From: a candidate division FCPU426 bacterium
GTDB lineage: Bacteria; Oederibacteriota; Muellerivitia; Muellerivitales; DAHXKG01
Length of the DNA stretch: 64,000 bases
Direction: 5' to 3'
Assembly (NCBI GenBank): GCA_027366525.1
Contig: DAHXKG010000002.1
Location: forward strand, 199,605 to 263,604
The notes beneath the pieces are model-generated. The model searched no databases. It was not told the origin of the DNA and saw only the letters and a list, made by a program, of their open reading frames with translations. Shown piece after piece: positions 34,695 to 44,157 of the stretch. The first letter of the stretch is position 1. Each line of letters starts with the position of its first letter. The position numbers were made by a program, and so were the translations under genes.

Positions 34695-37600
34695 CTACTT
34701 AGCTATCGTTGTTTCATTTAAAATGTTTTTTGCGCTTTGAATTGCCGCATCGATTTTAGGATATCGGATCTTTCGATATCCTCGAACTGTATTTGGAAGC
34801 GCAAAAACTTCATTCCATTTTTCATATTCTAATTGAGTGTTATACTGGAACTTTTCAATTAGTGAAATATACCAACTTCTAAATTTTTTTTCTTGAGCAT
34901 GCCACTGAATTAAAATTTTTCGAAGAAATTTAAAATGTTTCATTATTTTCAGCATCCAATCTCGGCTTATCAAATCAAACTCTATTTTCAATCCCAGTAT
35001 ATCAAATTGAGGTCGATTGAAATGCTTATATGTGACTCGATCTCCATTTTTAAAATTAACTTTAAATCTTTGCGAGTCGGCCTCATATTTTTCCGGACTA
35101 CTCAATAAGTGGGCCACATAAACTTCATCCTTAATAACCATCACATTGTAAAGATATTGCATCGTTGTCTTGGTTGCTTGGTAATTGTATTTGATGCTAT
35201 CCTTTTTATAAACTGACTGAATCAGATTTAAATATTGATGAGCATAGTGATAGTTTTCATATTGAATTAATTCGTAGAATCGATCCACTAATTGAAATTG
35301 TTGATGATTTGTTAATTGCAGATCAGGGCAATCTTGAAAAAACTTCTCTAACCTGCTCTTGAATTTTTTATCCGAATGTAAATATTTTGCTTTTTGATTA
35401 ATAAATTCGTCTACTGAGTTCGTTTTTAAATCCAAATACAAATCCGGTTGATATGCAATGTTGCGTCCCAAATGAAATGCTTTAATATTTTCATTAGCCT
35501 CTTCTAATCGGAACGTTTGCTGAATTGCAGTGATGAGAGACTCCATTTGAATTGGAAGCAATCCGAGTTGAGAAGCCAATCCTAAAAGCATGGCATTAAC
35601 ATATAATTTGTTGCCCAACTGGTCTTCACTGATTTTAGCTAAATCTGCCCCAAAATATTTTTTGGTATATTTTTCAATTGTTTGTATTAGATTTTCACTG
35701 GAAAAAGAATCTTTACCCATTAACGTTAATATCGTCGGTGCTTTATGCGTATTCACCACTGCATAAGTCTTTTCTGGCGATGCAATGCGAAAATTAGCTT
35801 TGGGGTCCAAACCTCGAACAGCTTCGAGACTATCTAATCCCAACAGTAAATCCGCCTCTCCATGTGGAAATAGTGGAGAAACAAATTTCGGTGCTTTTGT
35901 TAAGGTGATTTGAGAATAAACACCTCCGTTTCGAATAGCGATCCCCTTTTTGTCGCAAAAATTGACGTAAAACCCATCTATTTTGGCGGCTTCCACTAAA
36001 ATTGCAGTGGAACTTCCGATTCCCATGCCACCCACACCAGCAATATGTACACGCCATATTGCATTGTTTGTTGGAAAAATATTAGGTTTGGGAATGGAAT
36101 TGATATCCAATTGACGTACCGCAGTCGATTTTTCTCGGAAAATAGTTATTTCTTCAAAAGCAGGGCACGCTTTGATTCGAACACATGCCATATCTGAAAC
36201 ACACCATGAAAGATCTGTTGACATTTTTGTTCCATACAATGTTTCGGTCAATGTTAATCCTGGACATCCCGTTAATCGCGTACATTCCAAACAAAATTCA
36301 CAAGCCTTCTCATTAATGTTAATACGCGTTTCTTTGGAGATGTACCCCTTTTGAATTTTTTCTATATTTAAAGCCCTTTTTTTCCTTCGTTGGAATGTAA
36401 TACCACATTCTTTATCTGCAATAACAAATTTGACTCCATCTTCCATGATTAGGCTTTCAAGAAGCTTGCGGTACTCGCTCCGATTCTCGGGATTGATTCT
36501 CACAAGGGAAATTTCTTCGCCTTCAGTCAAACCCATTAAGACTTTTTCAATGTCTTGCGCAACGGTTTTTTGTCCGACTAAATTAACATCTACCCCAGGG
36601 TGAGGTTGATGTCCTGTCATTGCCGTTGTTTTGTTATCAAGAATAATATAAAGGATATCCTGATTATTCTTAATGGAATCCGATATCCCGGCCCATCCTG
36701 AATGAAAAAATGTTGAATCGCCCAAAAAATTGATGGATTTATTTGTGGAAAAGGGAGATAAACCTGCACCCGTCCCGCCTCCCAAACCCATTCCAGAATA
36801 ATTATGCATCAAAGGACCATTGGGAGGCATAAACAACATTGAATAACAACCGGCATCACCATGAAATACAATATCAATTGGGTTGGTTTTATAATGTTTC
36901 TTCATATAGTGGTCATTTTTAAAATCATTGACCAATTCCAAAAGAACGGACGAAGAATCGCGATGTGGACATCCAGGACAAAATGTTGGCGTTCGCAGAG
37001 GGATTTTGACATCGTACATACTTAATTCATCTAAATGAATTACCAGTTCTTTTATTGGCTTTTTGTCTTCCACCAAACCATTCATTTCTTCTAATAACGG
37101 TGCGAGTGTTTTAATAATAATTGTTGGATTTAATCCATGATCTTCTGGAAATCCTTTGAAATTCCCTGGAAATATTTTTCCATAAATTTTTGGAATTTCT
37201 TTAATTTTATGATTCTGAAATAAATCTATTGCAATGTTTCGGATTTGAAGTTCAATAAATTTTCTTTTCTCTTCAACGACAATAATCGTAGAATACTGGT
37301 CAAATAGCTCTTCCATAATTTGTGGATCAATGGGATAAGTCATCCCAAGTTTTAAAATAGTAAAATAGTCCGTGAGTTGCATTTGATTTAAAGCTTCTTG
37401 CAAATAAAGAAATGATTCTCCGGCTGCAACAAAAGCTAAAGGCAACTTTTGCTTTCCTGAAAAAATTTGATTAATTTGTTTTTTTCTAACGGATTCAAAT
37501 AATAGAGGAAATTTTATTTTAAGCGTTTCTTCCTCAAGGCAAGCTGTATATGGCGGTAATAAAATTGTATGCTCTGTAGGAATTTGATCCGTATTAATGG

Positions 37601-38210
37601 TGATTTTATTTATTGTTGAAACCCGAGACGGAGGACGATTTGGAAAAACTTGAACACTTCCACCTCCTTCTGATAAATATGTGGTTAAAAGATAAGTGAT
37701 ATATAAATCCGACTCTTCAGAAATTTCAAAACCAATCTTGATCCAATCCTTTATTTCTTGAAATGTTGATGGTTCTAGCACTGGAATAAATAAATGGTCT
37801 GAAAGTCTCCGCGAATCGACTGGAACTTGAGTCGTATCACTCCAAGGATCATCCCCTACGACAATCAAAACTCCACCCAAGTGTTTGGATTTTGCCATAT
37901 TTCCAGTAGCTAATGCATCCGCTGCTACATGAAATCCGACAGATTTCATTACTGCAATTGACCTTAGCCCAGCTAGTTGCGAGCCATTTAAACGAGCAGC
38001 AGCTAATGCTTCATTATTGGCGATTTGAGCTAAAATCCCATTTTGTATTAAATAGGGTGCGATATTTTGCACTGAGTCAAAAATATCAGAAACTGGCGAT
38101 CCAGGATATCCGGTTAGTAAGTGAAAACCACTCTCTAGTGCACCCTTTAGAACCAATTCCGTGCCTGTATAAACCTCTAAACCTGATTCTTGTAAAAATC
38201 GTTTATCCAT
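34695..38210 (-). CDS. Indolepyruvate ferredoxin oxidoreductase, fused alpha/beta
   Basis: A 1171-residue single-chain 2-oxoacid oxidoreductase that decarboxylates arylpyruvates (indole-, phenyl-, hydroxyphenylpyruvate) to acyl-CoA. In order: PP domain with TGYPGSPVSDIFDS near residue 34; TPP domain with FCPGCPHRDSS, GDAGCYSM and ILDNKTTAMTGHQPHPG; iron-sulfur region with CEFCLECTRLTGC and CVSDMACVRIKAC; gamma domain from about residue 720 with GVGGMGIGSSTA. The cysteine spacing and fusion resemble the long IorAB proteins of aerobic proteobacteria rather than the separate archaeal IorA and IorB. It could have another branched or aryl 2-oxoacid as substrate. Confidence 0.9.
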   Translation of the reverse strand: MDKRFLQESGLEVYTGTELVLKGALESGFHLLTGYPGSPVSDIFDSVQNIAPYLIQNGILAQIANNEALAAARLNGSQLAGLRSIAVMKSVGFHVAADALATGNMAKSKHLGGVLIVVGDDPWSDTTQVPVDSRRLSDHLFIPVLEPSTFQEIKDWIKIGFEISEESDLYITYLLTTYLSEGGGSVQVFPNRPPSRVSTINKITINTDQIPTEHTILLPPYTACLEEETLKIKFPLLFESVRKKQINQIFSGKQKLPLAFVAAGESFLYLQEALNQMQLTDYFTILKLGMTYPIDPQIMEELFDQYSTIIVVEEKRKFIELQIRNIAIDLFQNHKIKEIPKIYGKIFPGNFKGFPEDHGLNPTIIIKTLAPLLEEMNGLVEDKKPIKELVIHLDELSMYDVKIPLRTPTFCPGCPHRDSSSVLLELVNDFKNDHYMKKHYKTNPIDIVFHGDAGCYSMLFMPPNGPLMHNYSGMGLGGGTGAGLSPFSTNKSINFLGDSTFFHSGWAGISDSIKNNQDILYIILDNKTTAMTGHQPHPGVDVNLVGQKTVAQDIEKVLMGLTEGEEISLVRINPENRSEYRKLLESLIMEDGVKFVIADKECGITFQRRKKRALNIEKIQKGYISKETRININEKACEFCLECTRLTGCPGLTLTETLYGTKMSTDLSWCVSDMACVRIKACPAFEEITIFREKSTAVRQLDINSIPKPNIFPTNNAIWRVHIAGVGGMGIGSSTAILVEAAKIDGFYVNFCDKKGIAIRNGGVYSQITLTKAPKFVSPLFPHGEADLLLGLDSLEAVRGLDPKANFRIASPEKTYAVVNTHKAPTILTLMGKDSFSSENLIQTIEKYTKKYFGADLAKISEDQLGNKLYVNAMLLGLASQLGLLPIQMESLITAIQQTFRLEEANENIKAFHLGRNIAYQPDLYLDLKTNSVDEFINQKAKYLHSDKKFKSRLEKFFQDCPDLQLTNHQQFQLVDRFYELIQYENYHYAHQYLNLIQSVYKKDSIKYNYQATKTTMQYLYNVMVIKDEVYVAHLLSSPEKYEADSQRFKVNFKNGDRVTYKHFNRPQFDILGLKIEFDLISRDWMLKIMKHFKFLRKILIQWHAQEKKFRSWYISLIEKFQYNTQLEYEKWNEVFALPNTVRGYRKIRYPKIDAAIQSAKNILNETTIAK

Positions 38211-38230
38211 TTTAGCCTTTTATTTAATCA

Positions 38231-39184
38231 TTAAAGAAGTGGCAGCGGATTAATGGGAACATTATGGTATCGTATTTCAAAATGTAAATGAGGACCTGTG
38301 GATATTCCCGTCATTCCAACACGACCAATCATTGCTCCACGTCCAACACGTTCTCCAACATGAACTAAAAATTTTGACAAGTGGGCATAGTAGGTGTCAT
38401 AGCCCCGACCATTATTCATAACAATTAAATTTCCATACCCCCCCGCAGGACCCGTAAAAATAATTCTTCCCGGTGCTGCAGAATACACGGGAGAACCATA
38501 CGGAGCTGGAAAATCCATTCCAGTGTGAAATTCCCTTTTCCCCGTAAATGGATCATGCCTCCATCCAAATGGAGAACTGCATCCCCTTAGCCAGTCGCCT
38601 AATGGAAAAGCAAAAAAGCCTCTTTTAGCAAAATAGGATCGCCAGTGAGAATTCATCACAATCGGTTTTACATTCGGAATATATATAACTTCTCCGGCTT
38701 GTAAACCCCATAGCCAAGAAATTTTATTATCTTTTTCAATAATACTAGGTGAAACTTTGTACATTTTGGCAATGCTGGATAATGTTTGATTTTTTTGAAC
38801 TCGGCAAAGAATTCCTGTATGCGGAAGAATAATAAGTTTTTCATTCACTTGAGCAACAAAGGGCATATTGGGATTCGCACCTAAAACCGTATCAACATTA
38901 ATATGGTAATGCTTGGCAATATTCCAATAATTTTCATGCATTTTGACAGTGTGGATTACAATTTTTAAATGTCGTGCAATTAATTTTTTTAAATTGAGTG
39001 GAGCAATCTGATTTTGTATATCCTTTACCGGTATTTCTAATAATTTTTTATTAAAATACTTTGAGGTGGAAATTTTTTTACTTACAAAAGCATGATTTTT
39101 CGAAACAAACAAGATAATTAAAATTAAAAAAAATGCCGCTGTAATTCCAAACCACTTAAATCTTTGAATGTTTTCCTTGGTCAT
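38231..39184 (-). CDS. LysM-domain M23 metallopeptidase
   Basis: A 317-residue envelope protein. A single N-terminal hydrophobic segment (about residues 12-28) anchors or exports it. Two LysM-like modules follow (HTVKMHENYWNIAKHYHINVD and VQKNQTLSSIAKMYKVSP), then the M23 domain from about residue 205 with HTGMD and HLHFE as the zinc ligands and FGWRHDPFTGKREFHTGMD around the first. It would bind and cut peptidoglycan, or activate amidases as NlpD/EnvC-like factors do. The zinc residues are intact, which favours an active enzyme. The start overlaps the dxs stop by 4 bp. Confidence 0.9.
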   Translation of the reverse strand: MTKENIQRFKWFGITAAFFLILIILFVSKNHAFVSKKISTSKYFNKKLLEIPVKDIQNQIAPLNLKKLIARHLKIVIHTVKMHENYWNIAKHYHINVDTVLGANPNMPFVAQVNEKLIILPHTGILCRVQKNQTLSSIAKMYKVSPSIIEKDNKISWLWGLQAGEVIYIPNVKPIVMNSHWRSYFAKRGFFAFPLGDWLRGCSSPFGWRHDPFTGKREFHTGMDFPAPYGSPVYSAAPGRIIFTGPAGGYGNLIVMNNGRGYDTYYAHLSKFLVHVGERVGRGAMIGRVGMTGISTGPHLHFEIRYHNVPINPLPLL

Positions 39185-41091
39185 CGGTCATTACCCTTTC
39201 TCAAATCTCTAACTTGATTAACAAATTTCTTCACTTCTCCTGCAATTGATGTAGCATCTAATCCATAATTATCACGAAGTGTTTGGGGATTTCCATGCGG
39301 TACATATACATCTGGAATACCAATTAATTTTACAGCCGCATTAAAAACAGCTAATTTTTGTAATGATTCTAATACTGCACTTCCAAAGCCACCTAATATA
39401 CTACTTTCTTCGATAGTAATTATAGGTAAGTTTAATTGAGCAAGTTCAAAAATCAAATCTTCATCCAGGGGTTTTACAAATCGCATATTGACAATATATC
39501 CATCCATAGTCTGCTGTTTCAAAAGTTGATGCACTTGCTTGGCGACACCTACCATTTTCCCGATGGCCAGTATTACATATTGATTTCCTTTTTCAAGGAT
39601 AACCCCTTTACCTATTTCAATTTTTTGCATTGGATTATCAAGTAAAACGCCTTCTCCACTCCCACGTGGATATCGAATAGAAACGGGACTCGACATTGTT
39701 AGAGCTGTATACAACATATTTCGCAATTCATTTTCATCAGCTGGAGCCATAATTGTCATATGGGGAATACATCTTAAGTATGTTAAGTCAAAGGCGCCCT
39801 GATGGGTTTCGCCATCTTCACCTACTATTCCTGAACGATCCAATGCAAAAACAACTGGAAGTTTTTGCAGACAAACATCATGTATAATCTGATCATAGGC
39901 TCGCTGTAAAAATGTCGAATATATAGCGACCACCGGTTTCATACCCTCACATGCTAAGCCCGCTGCCATACATACGGCATGACCTTCTGCAATACCAACA
40001 TCAATATAATTCTTTGGAAATTGCTCACTTAATTTTTTAAGCCCAGTTCCTTCGGGCATGGCTGCAGTAATACCAATAATACGATTATCCGCTTGAATCA
40101 ACTCAAGAAGTGTCTCACCAAAAACCTGCGTGTAAGTCGTCGTTGTCGGAGATGTTTTAACTGGAGTTCCAGTGGTTTTATCAAATGTTGATACGCCATG
40201 AAATTTTTCTGGATTTTCTTCTGCCGGAGCATATCCCTTCCCTTTTTGAGTAATCATGTGTAGAAAAATAGGCCCTGATAATTGTTGAATACGTTGAAAT
40301 GTTTCAATAATAGAAAAAATATTATGTCCATCAAACGGACCATAGTATCGAAATCCAAGTTCCTCAAATAAGGCTCCTGGCGTCACAAAACCTTTAATCG
40401 CCTCTTGCGCATGCTGGGCAATCTTTAACATGCGAGGTCCAACATTGGGGATACCTTCAATCAATGATTCCAATCGATTTTTGGCAACATTAAAAGAATG
40501 CCCCATAAGAATTTTATTTAAATAAGTAGTCATCGCCCCAACCGAAGGGGATATGGACATTTCATTATCATTCAAAATGACGGTTAGATTCACATCGGAA
40601 TGGTTGCCAATATTATTCATGGCTTCCATTGATAACCCATTGGAAATAGCAGCATCGCCCACAATTGCCACCACTTGAAAAGTTTCATTTTTACGATTGC
40701 GAGCTACCGCCATTCCAAAAGCGGCTGATAACGCCGTTCCAGCATGACCAACTGCAAAGGTATCATAAATACTTTCAGATCGCTTGGGAAACCCACATAA
40801 ACCCTGAAATTGCCTTAACGAATGGAACGCTTGTTTTCGTCCAGTTATTATCTTATGGCCATACGCTTGATGGCCAACATCCCAAACAATTTTATCGATC
40901 GGCGTATTATAGCAATAATGCAAGGCAATCGTTAATTCGACCACACCTAGGCTTGCGCCTAAATGTCCACCGGTTTTTGAAACCGATGAAATTAGAAAAT
41001 CGCGCAGTTCTGCAGAAACTTTGGGTAAGACTTCTAGGGGTAATGCGCGCAAATCTTTAGGATCTTGAATTGAATCTAAATATTGATACAT
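39181..41091 (-). CDS. dxs: 1-deoxy-D-xylulose-5-phosphate synthase
   Basis: A 636-residue thiamine-diphosphate enzyme that condenses pyruvate and glyceraldehyde 3-phosphate, the first step of the MEP isoprenoid pathway. Motifs are GHQAYGHKIITGR, VGDAAISNGLSMEAMNN (TPP and metal binding), DGHN, and DRSGIVGEDGETHQGAFDLTYL in the second domain. It lies in an isoprenoid neighbourhood with ispA (two genes upstream) and exonuclease VII genes, the same grouping as in E. coli. A peptidase gene follows with a 4-bp overlap. Confidence 0.96.
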   Translation of the reverse strand: MYQYLDSIQDPKDLRALPLEVLPKVSAELRDFLISSVSKTGGHLGASLGVVELTIALHYCYNTPIDKIVWDVGHQAYGHKIITGRKQAFHSLRQFQGLCGFPKRSESIYDTFAVGHAGTALSAAFGMAVARNRKNETFQVVAIVGDAAISNGLSMEAMNNIGNHSDVNLTVILNDNEMSISPSVGAMTTYLNKILMGHSFNVAKNRLESLIEGIPNVGPRMLKIAQHAQEAIKGFVTPGALFEELGFRYYGPFDGHNIFSIIETFQRIQQLSGPIFLHMITQKGKGYAPAEENPEKFHGVSTFDKTTGTPVKTSPTTTTYTQVFGETLLELIQADNRIIGITAAMPEGTGLKKLSEQFPKNYIDVGIAEGHAVCMAAGLACEGMKPVVAIYSTFLQRAYDQIIHDVCLQKLPVVFALDRSGIVGEDGETHQGAFDLTYLRCIPHMTIMAPADENELRNMLYTALTMSSPVSIRYPRGSGEGVLLDNPMQKIEIGKGVILEKGNQYVILAIGKMVGVAKQVHQLLKQQTMDGYIVNMRFVKPLDEDLIFELAQLNLPIITIEESSILGGFGSAVLESLQKLAVFNAAVKLIGIPDVYVPHGNPQTLRDNYGLDATSIAGEVKKFVNQVRDLRKGNDR

Positions 41092-41106
41092 ATGCTCCTT
41101 GTTTGA

Positions 41107-41562
41107 TTAAAATATCACACGATAAAATAATATAGCGATTGCAACACCAATCACCGCCCCGACTAGAACCTGTACCGGAGTATGTCCCAGCAATTCTTTG
41201 AGTCGCTGAGGTGGAATTGGCCTCGACTGATAAAGATCCTCCATAATTAAGTTTAAAATTTTAGCTTGTTGTCCTGCGGCTCGTCTTACACCTGCAGCAT
41301 CACTCATAATAATTAGTGCCATCCCTAGCGCTAGCAAAAACACAGGGGAATTCCAAGAAGTTTCAAGTCCAATTGTGGTTGCAAGACATGAAACAAATGC
41401 CGAATGTGAACTCGGCATTCCCCCACTTCCGACTAATCGCCGAAAATCAATCTTATGATAATTAATATAATAAATCAACACTTTGATACCTTGCGCTAAC
41501 GCCCAAGCAGTAAACGTCGCACAAAAGATTTTTGATAAAATAATTGCCTTGAGTACTTTCAT
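41107..41562 (-). CDS. DUF212 / divergent PAP2-family membrane protein
   Basis: A 151-residue protein of the DUF212 type with about four hydrophobic segments. The family signatures are GSGGMPSSHSAFVS (residues about 46-59) and DAAGVRRAAGQQAKILN (about 88-104). These resemble the acid phosphatase/vanadium haloperoxidase motif, hence a possible lipid-pyrophosphate phosphatase role. Its position between ispA and dxs suggests polyprenyl pyrophosphate metabolism, but that is only inferred from context. It lies 15 bp upstream of dxs. Confidence 0.83.
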   Translation of the reverse strand: MKVLKAIILSKIFCATFTAWALAQGIKVLIYYINYHKIDFRRLVGSGGMPSSHSAFVSCLATTIGLETSWNSPVFLLALGMALIIMSDAAGVRRAAGQQAKILNLIMEDLYQSRPIPPQRLKELLGHTPVQVLVGAVIGVAIAILFYRVIF

Positions 41563-41632
41563 TCAAATCCACAATGAGCTATTTTAAAAAAACAACTGTT
41601 GTCTTTCATTCTCACTCCCCGCCTGTGTTTCA

Positions 41633-42547
41633 TTAAAAACTTCGATTGGCCATATAGAGCGCCAGTGTTTTTAAAAAAGCCGTTTTTTCACCCAGGGGTT
41701 CTAGTGCTTGAATAGCCTCTTGAGTTAATTGCTTCACTTTTTCCCTAGATCGTTCAATTCCGATTACCTTCGGGAAGGTTAATTTCCCCTTTTTAAGATC
41801 ACTGCCCGTTTTTTTTCCTATAATTTTGACATTTCCAACTTCATTTAAAATATCATCGATAATTTGAAAAGCAAGACCGGATTTTTCTCCAAATAGTGTT
41901 AGCGATTTTAAGATTGGAGACGTCTTCCCTTTCAAAATTGCAGGTATACGGACAGAAGCCAAAAACAGAGCTCCAGTTTTTCCTCGATGAATATTGATCA
42001 CTTTTTGAAAGGAAGGCTTGACATGTTCGGAAAGAATATCTTCAACTTGACCACCTACCATTCCCGTATATCCCGCTTGCTTGGCCAATTCATACAAAAT
42101 GGCTGGGATATTTTTCTGATACGCACTTGGATAGTGTTTATAATCGGCAAGTATTTGAAAAGCCAAGGTTAATAAAGCATCTCCTGATAAAATTGCCAAG
42201 GCTTCACCAAAAACAACATGATTAGTTCTTCTCCCCCTTCTAAAATCATCGTCATCCAAAGCAGGCAAATCATCATGAATAAGGCTATAGGTGTGAATCA
42301 ACTCCAGTGCACAAGCTAATCGCAAAGCGATTGATTCTTGAAGTTGGATGGTTTCTGCAACCGCAAGACATAAAATGGGTCGAAGTCGTTTTCCACCCGA
42401 AAAAATACTATACTCCATGCTGCGGTGTAATTTTACGGGAACATAATCCTGTTTTTTTAAAAAAAAATGAAGCGCTTTATCAACCAATTGTTGTTTAGAT
42501 TTTAGCTTCTTCTGAAATTGATTACTTTTAAAATCAAGTAAACTCAT
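41633..42547 (-). CDS. ispA: Polyprenyl (farnesyl/geranylgeranyl) diphosphate synthase
   Basis: A 304-residue class I trans-prenyltransferase that builds farnesyl or geranylgeranyl diphosphate from IPP and DMAPP. GGKRLRP (residues 51-57) and the first aspartate motif DDLPALDDDD (D92, D93 to D98) are intact. The second motif reads DDILN (231-235), with Asn at the usual third Asp. Activity may still remain, as the first two aspartates carry most metal binding. GKKTGSDLKKGKLTFP follows as in IspA. The xseB stop and ispA start overlap by 4 bp. Confidence 0.92.
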   Translation of the reverse strand: MSLLDFKSNQFQKKLKSKQQLVDKALHFFLKKQDYVPVKLHRSMEYSIFSGGKRLRPILCLAVAETIQLQESIALRLACALELIHTYSLIHDDLPALDDDDFRRGRRTNHVVFGEALAILSGDALLTLAFQILADYKHYPSAYQKNIPAILYELAKQAGYTGMVGGQVEDILSEHVKPSFQKVINIHRGKTGALFLASVRIPAILKGKTSPILKSLTLFGEKSGLAFQIIDDILNEVGNVKIIGKKTGSDLKKGKLTFPKVIGIERSREKVKQLTQEAIQALEPLGEKTAFLKTLALYMANRSF

Positions 42548-42762
42548 TGCGCTTCCAAATGATTCGGAGTGTTCAGATTTTTCAAAAGATTTTTCATTTT
42601 TTTTTCAATTTCATCCAGTTTTTCGTTACAAACCTTAGTTAGCTTTACTCCCTCTTCAAATAATTTTAACGAATCATCCAACTTTAATTTATCCGACTCC
42701 ATTTGGGAAACAATTTTTTCGAGTTTTTCAAAAGCTTCTTCAAACGAAAGTGAATTAGCCAC
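42544..42762 (-). CDS. xseB: Exodeoxyribonuclease VII small subunit
   Basis: A 72-residue helical protein that partners XseA. FEEAFEKLEKIVSQMES (residues about 7-23), LDDSLKLFEEGVKL and CNEKLDEIEKKM are family marks. It stands between xseA (42 bp upstream) and ispA (ATGA overlap), the classic xseB-ispA-dxs grouping. Confidence 0.94.
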   Translation of the reverse strand: MANSLSFEEAFEKLEKIVSQMESDKLKLDDSLKLFEEGVKLTKVCNEKLDEIEKKMKNLLKNLNTPNHLEAQ

Positions 42763-42804
42763 TTATTTTTTCCTTGTTTTGAAATATTAAAAAATTAGCT
42801 TATT

Positions 42805-44157
42805 TTACTCTTTTTTTTCATCAATGGAAATAACTTCTGCATCAAATTGGCCATCAAAAACTTGCACAGAAATAATATCTTTTTTATTTATTTTTTTAGT
42901 AGAACTAATAATTTTATGAGTCCGTTTCATTTTAACAAATGCGTACCCCCGTTTTAAGGGTTTAAACGGATGAAAATTGTTAATCTGTTTACTCATTGAA
43001 TGAAGTAGAAGGTGTTTTTCTTTTAATAAATTCTGAAAAGATTTTTGACAACTTTTTTGAAAATCATTTAATTTATTTTTCATAATCTCAAAATGCAAAC
43101 GTGGACTACATATATTTAAATTATTACGATGGGCTGAAATTTTTTCACGAAAATCTTCGATGCGGCTCTTAAATAAATCGATTAATTCCTCGGCGGTTTC
43201 ATCCGTGGATTGACGCAACAAATCAAATTTTGATGGAAGATTAATTTGTTTAAATCTTTTTTCTAAATCCAAAAAATTTTGATGTGCAGTTTGGACCGCC
43301 GTTTCGGAAAAATACTTGATTTTCTGAAATTGGGTGTGAATATCCTTCCGAACCTGCTGTCGTGCGGGAATTATTCCAGCAGCAGCTGTTGGAGTTGCCA
43401 CACGCAAATCAGCCACATAGTCGCAAAGTGTTTTATCTACCTCATGTCCAATTGCACTAACCGTAGGAATGGAACAATTTGCAAGAGTCCGAACCAATTT
43501 TTCATCATTAAAGATTGATAATTCCTCTGCACTACCTCCCCCGCGTGTTAAAAATAACACATCATATTTTTTATCGTTTGAAATGGTTTCGATCGCATGA
43601 ATAATTTCCGGTATAGCGTCTTGCCCTTGAACATTTACAAATTTGAAATCCACGGTTTCAATCATTCGGGATTCAATGGTGGTTATAAAATCATGCCTGG
43701 CCGCACCCGATGGCGAAGTCACAACAACAATTTTTTGGGGGAACTTTGGAATGGTTCTTTTTCGATCGGCAGAAAACAAACCTTCTTCATTCAATTTTTT
43801 CCACAATTGTTCAAAAGCAATTTGGAGACTCCCAATTCCAACCGGTTCAATCGTGTACACATTCAATTGGAAATTTCCTTTAGCCGGGTAAAGACTCAAT
43901 GAGCCCATTGCGATAATGTTCATTCCATTGTTCAATTTAAATGGCAAAGCCTGATTATAGGTTCTAAAAAATGTACATCGAAGGACACTCTTAGCATCTT
44001 TAAGGCTAAAGTATATGTGTCCGCTCGGATGAAATTTGTAGTCGCTAATTTCTCCCATTACTGCAATCGAGCTAAATTGATGCTCTAATAATTCTTTAGC
44101 TTTCTGAAGAGCAACCGATACTGATAAAATTTCCTTATTTAATTCTGAGGATGACAT
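42805..44157 (-). CDS. xseA: Exodeoxyribonuclease VII large subunit
   Basis: A 450-residue nuclease subunit that degrades single-stranded DNA from either end. The N-terminal OB fold has VMGEISDYKFHPSGHIYFSL (residues about 33-52). The catalytic region has VVVTSPSGAARHDF, ILFLTRGGGSAEELSIFNDE in equivalent form (here DVLFLTRGGGSAEEL), SAIGHEVDKTLCDYVADLRVA and PTAAAGI. Coiled coil follows and the C-terminus has LKRGYAFV. The start overlaps the upstream PfkB kinase gene by 19 bp. Confidence 0.96.
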   Translation of the reverse strand: MSSSELNKEILSVSVALQKAKELLEHQFSSIAVMGEISDYKFHPSGHIYFSLKDAKSVLRCTFFRTYNQALPFKLNNGMNIIAMGSLSLYPAKGNFQLNVYTIEPVGIGSLQIAFEQLWKKLNEEGLFSADRKRTIPKFPQKIVVVTSPSGAARHDFITTIESRMIETVDFKFVNVQGQDAIPEIIHAIETISNDKKYDVLFLTRGGGSAEELSIFNDEKLVRTLANCSIPTVSAIGHEVDKTLCDYVADLRVATPTAAAGIIPARQQVRKDIHTQFQKIKYFSETAVQTAHQNFLDLEKRFKQINLPSKFDLLRQSTDETAEELIDLFKSRIEDFREKISAHRNNLNICSPRLHFEIMKNKLNDFQKSCQKSFQNLLKEKHLLLHSMSKQINNFHPFKPLKRGYAFVKMKRTHKIISSTKKINKKDIISVQVFDGQFDAEVISIDEKKE

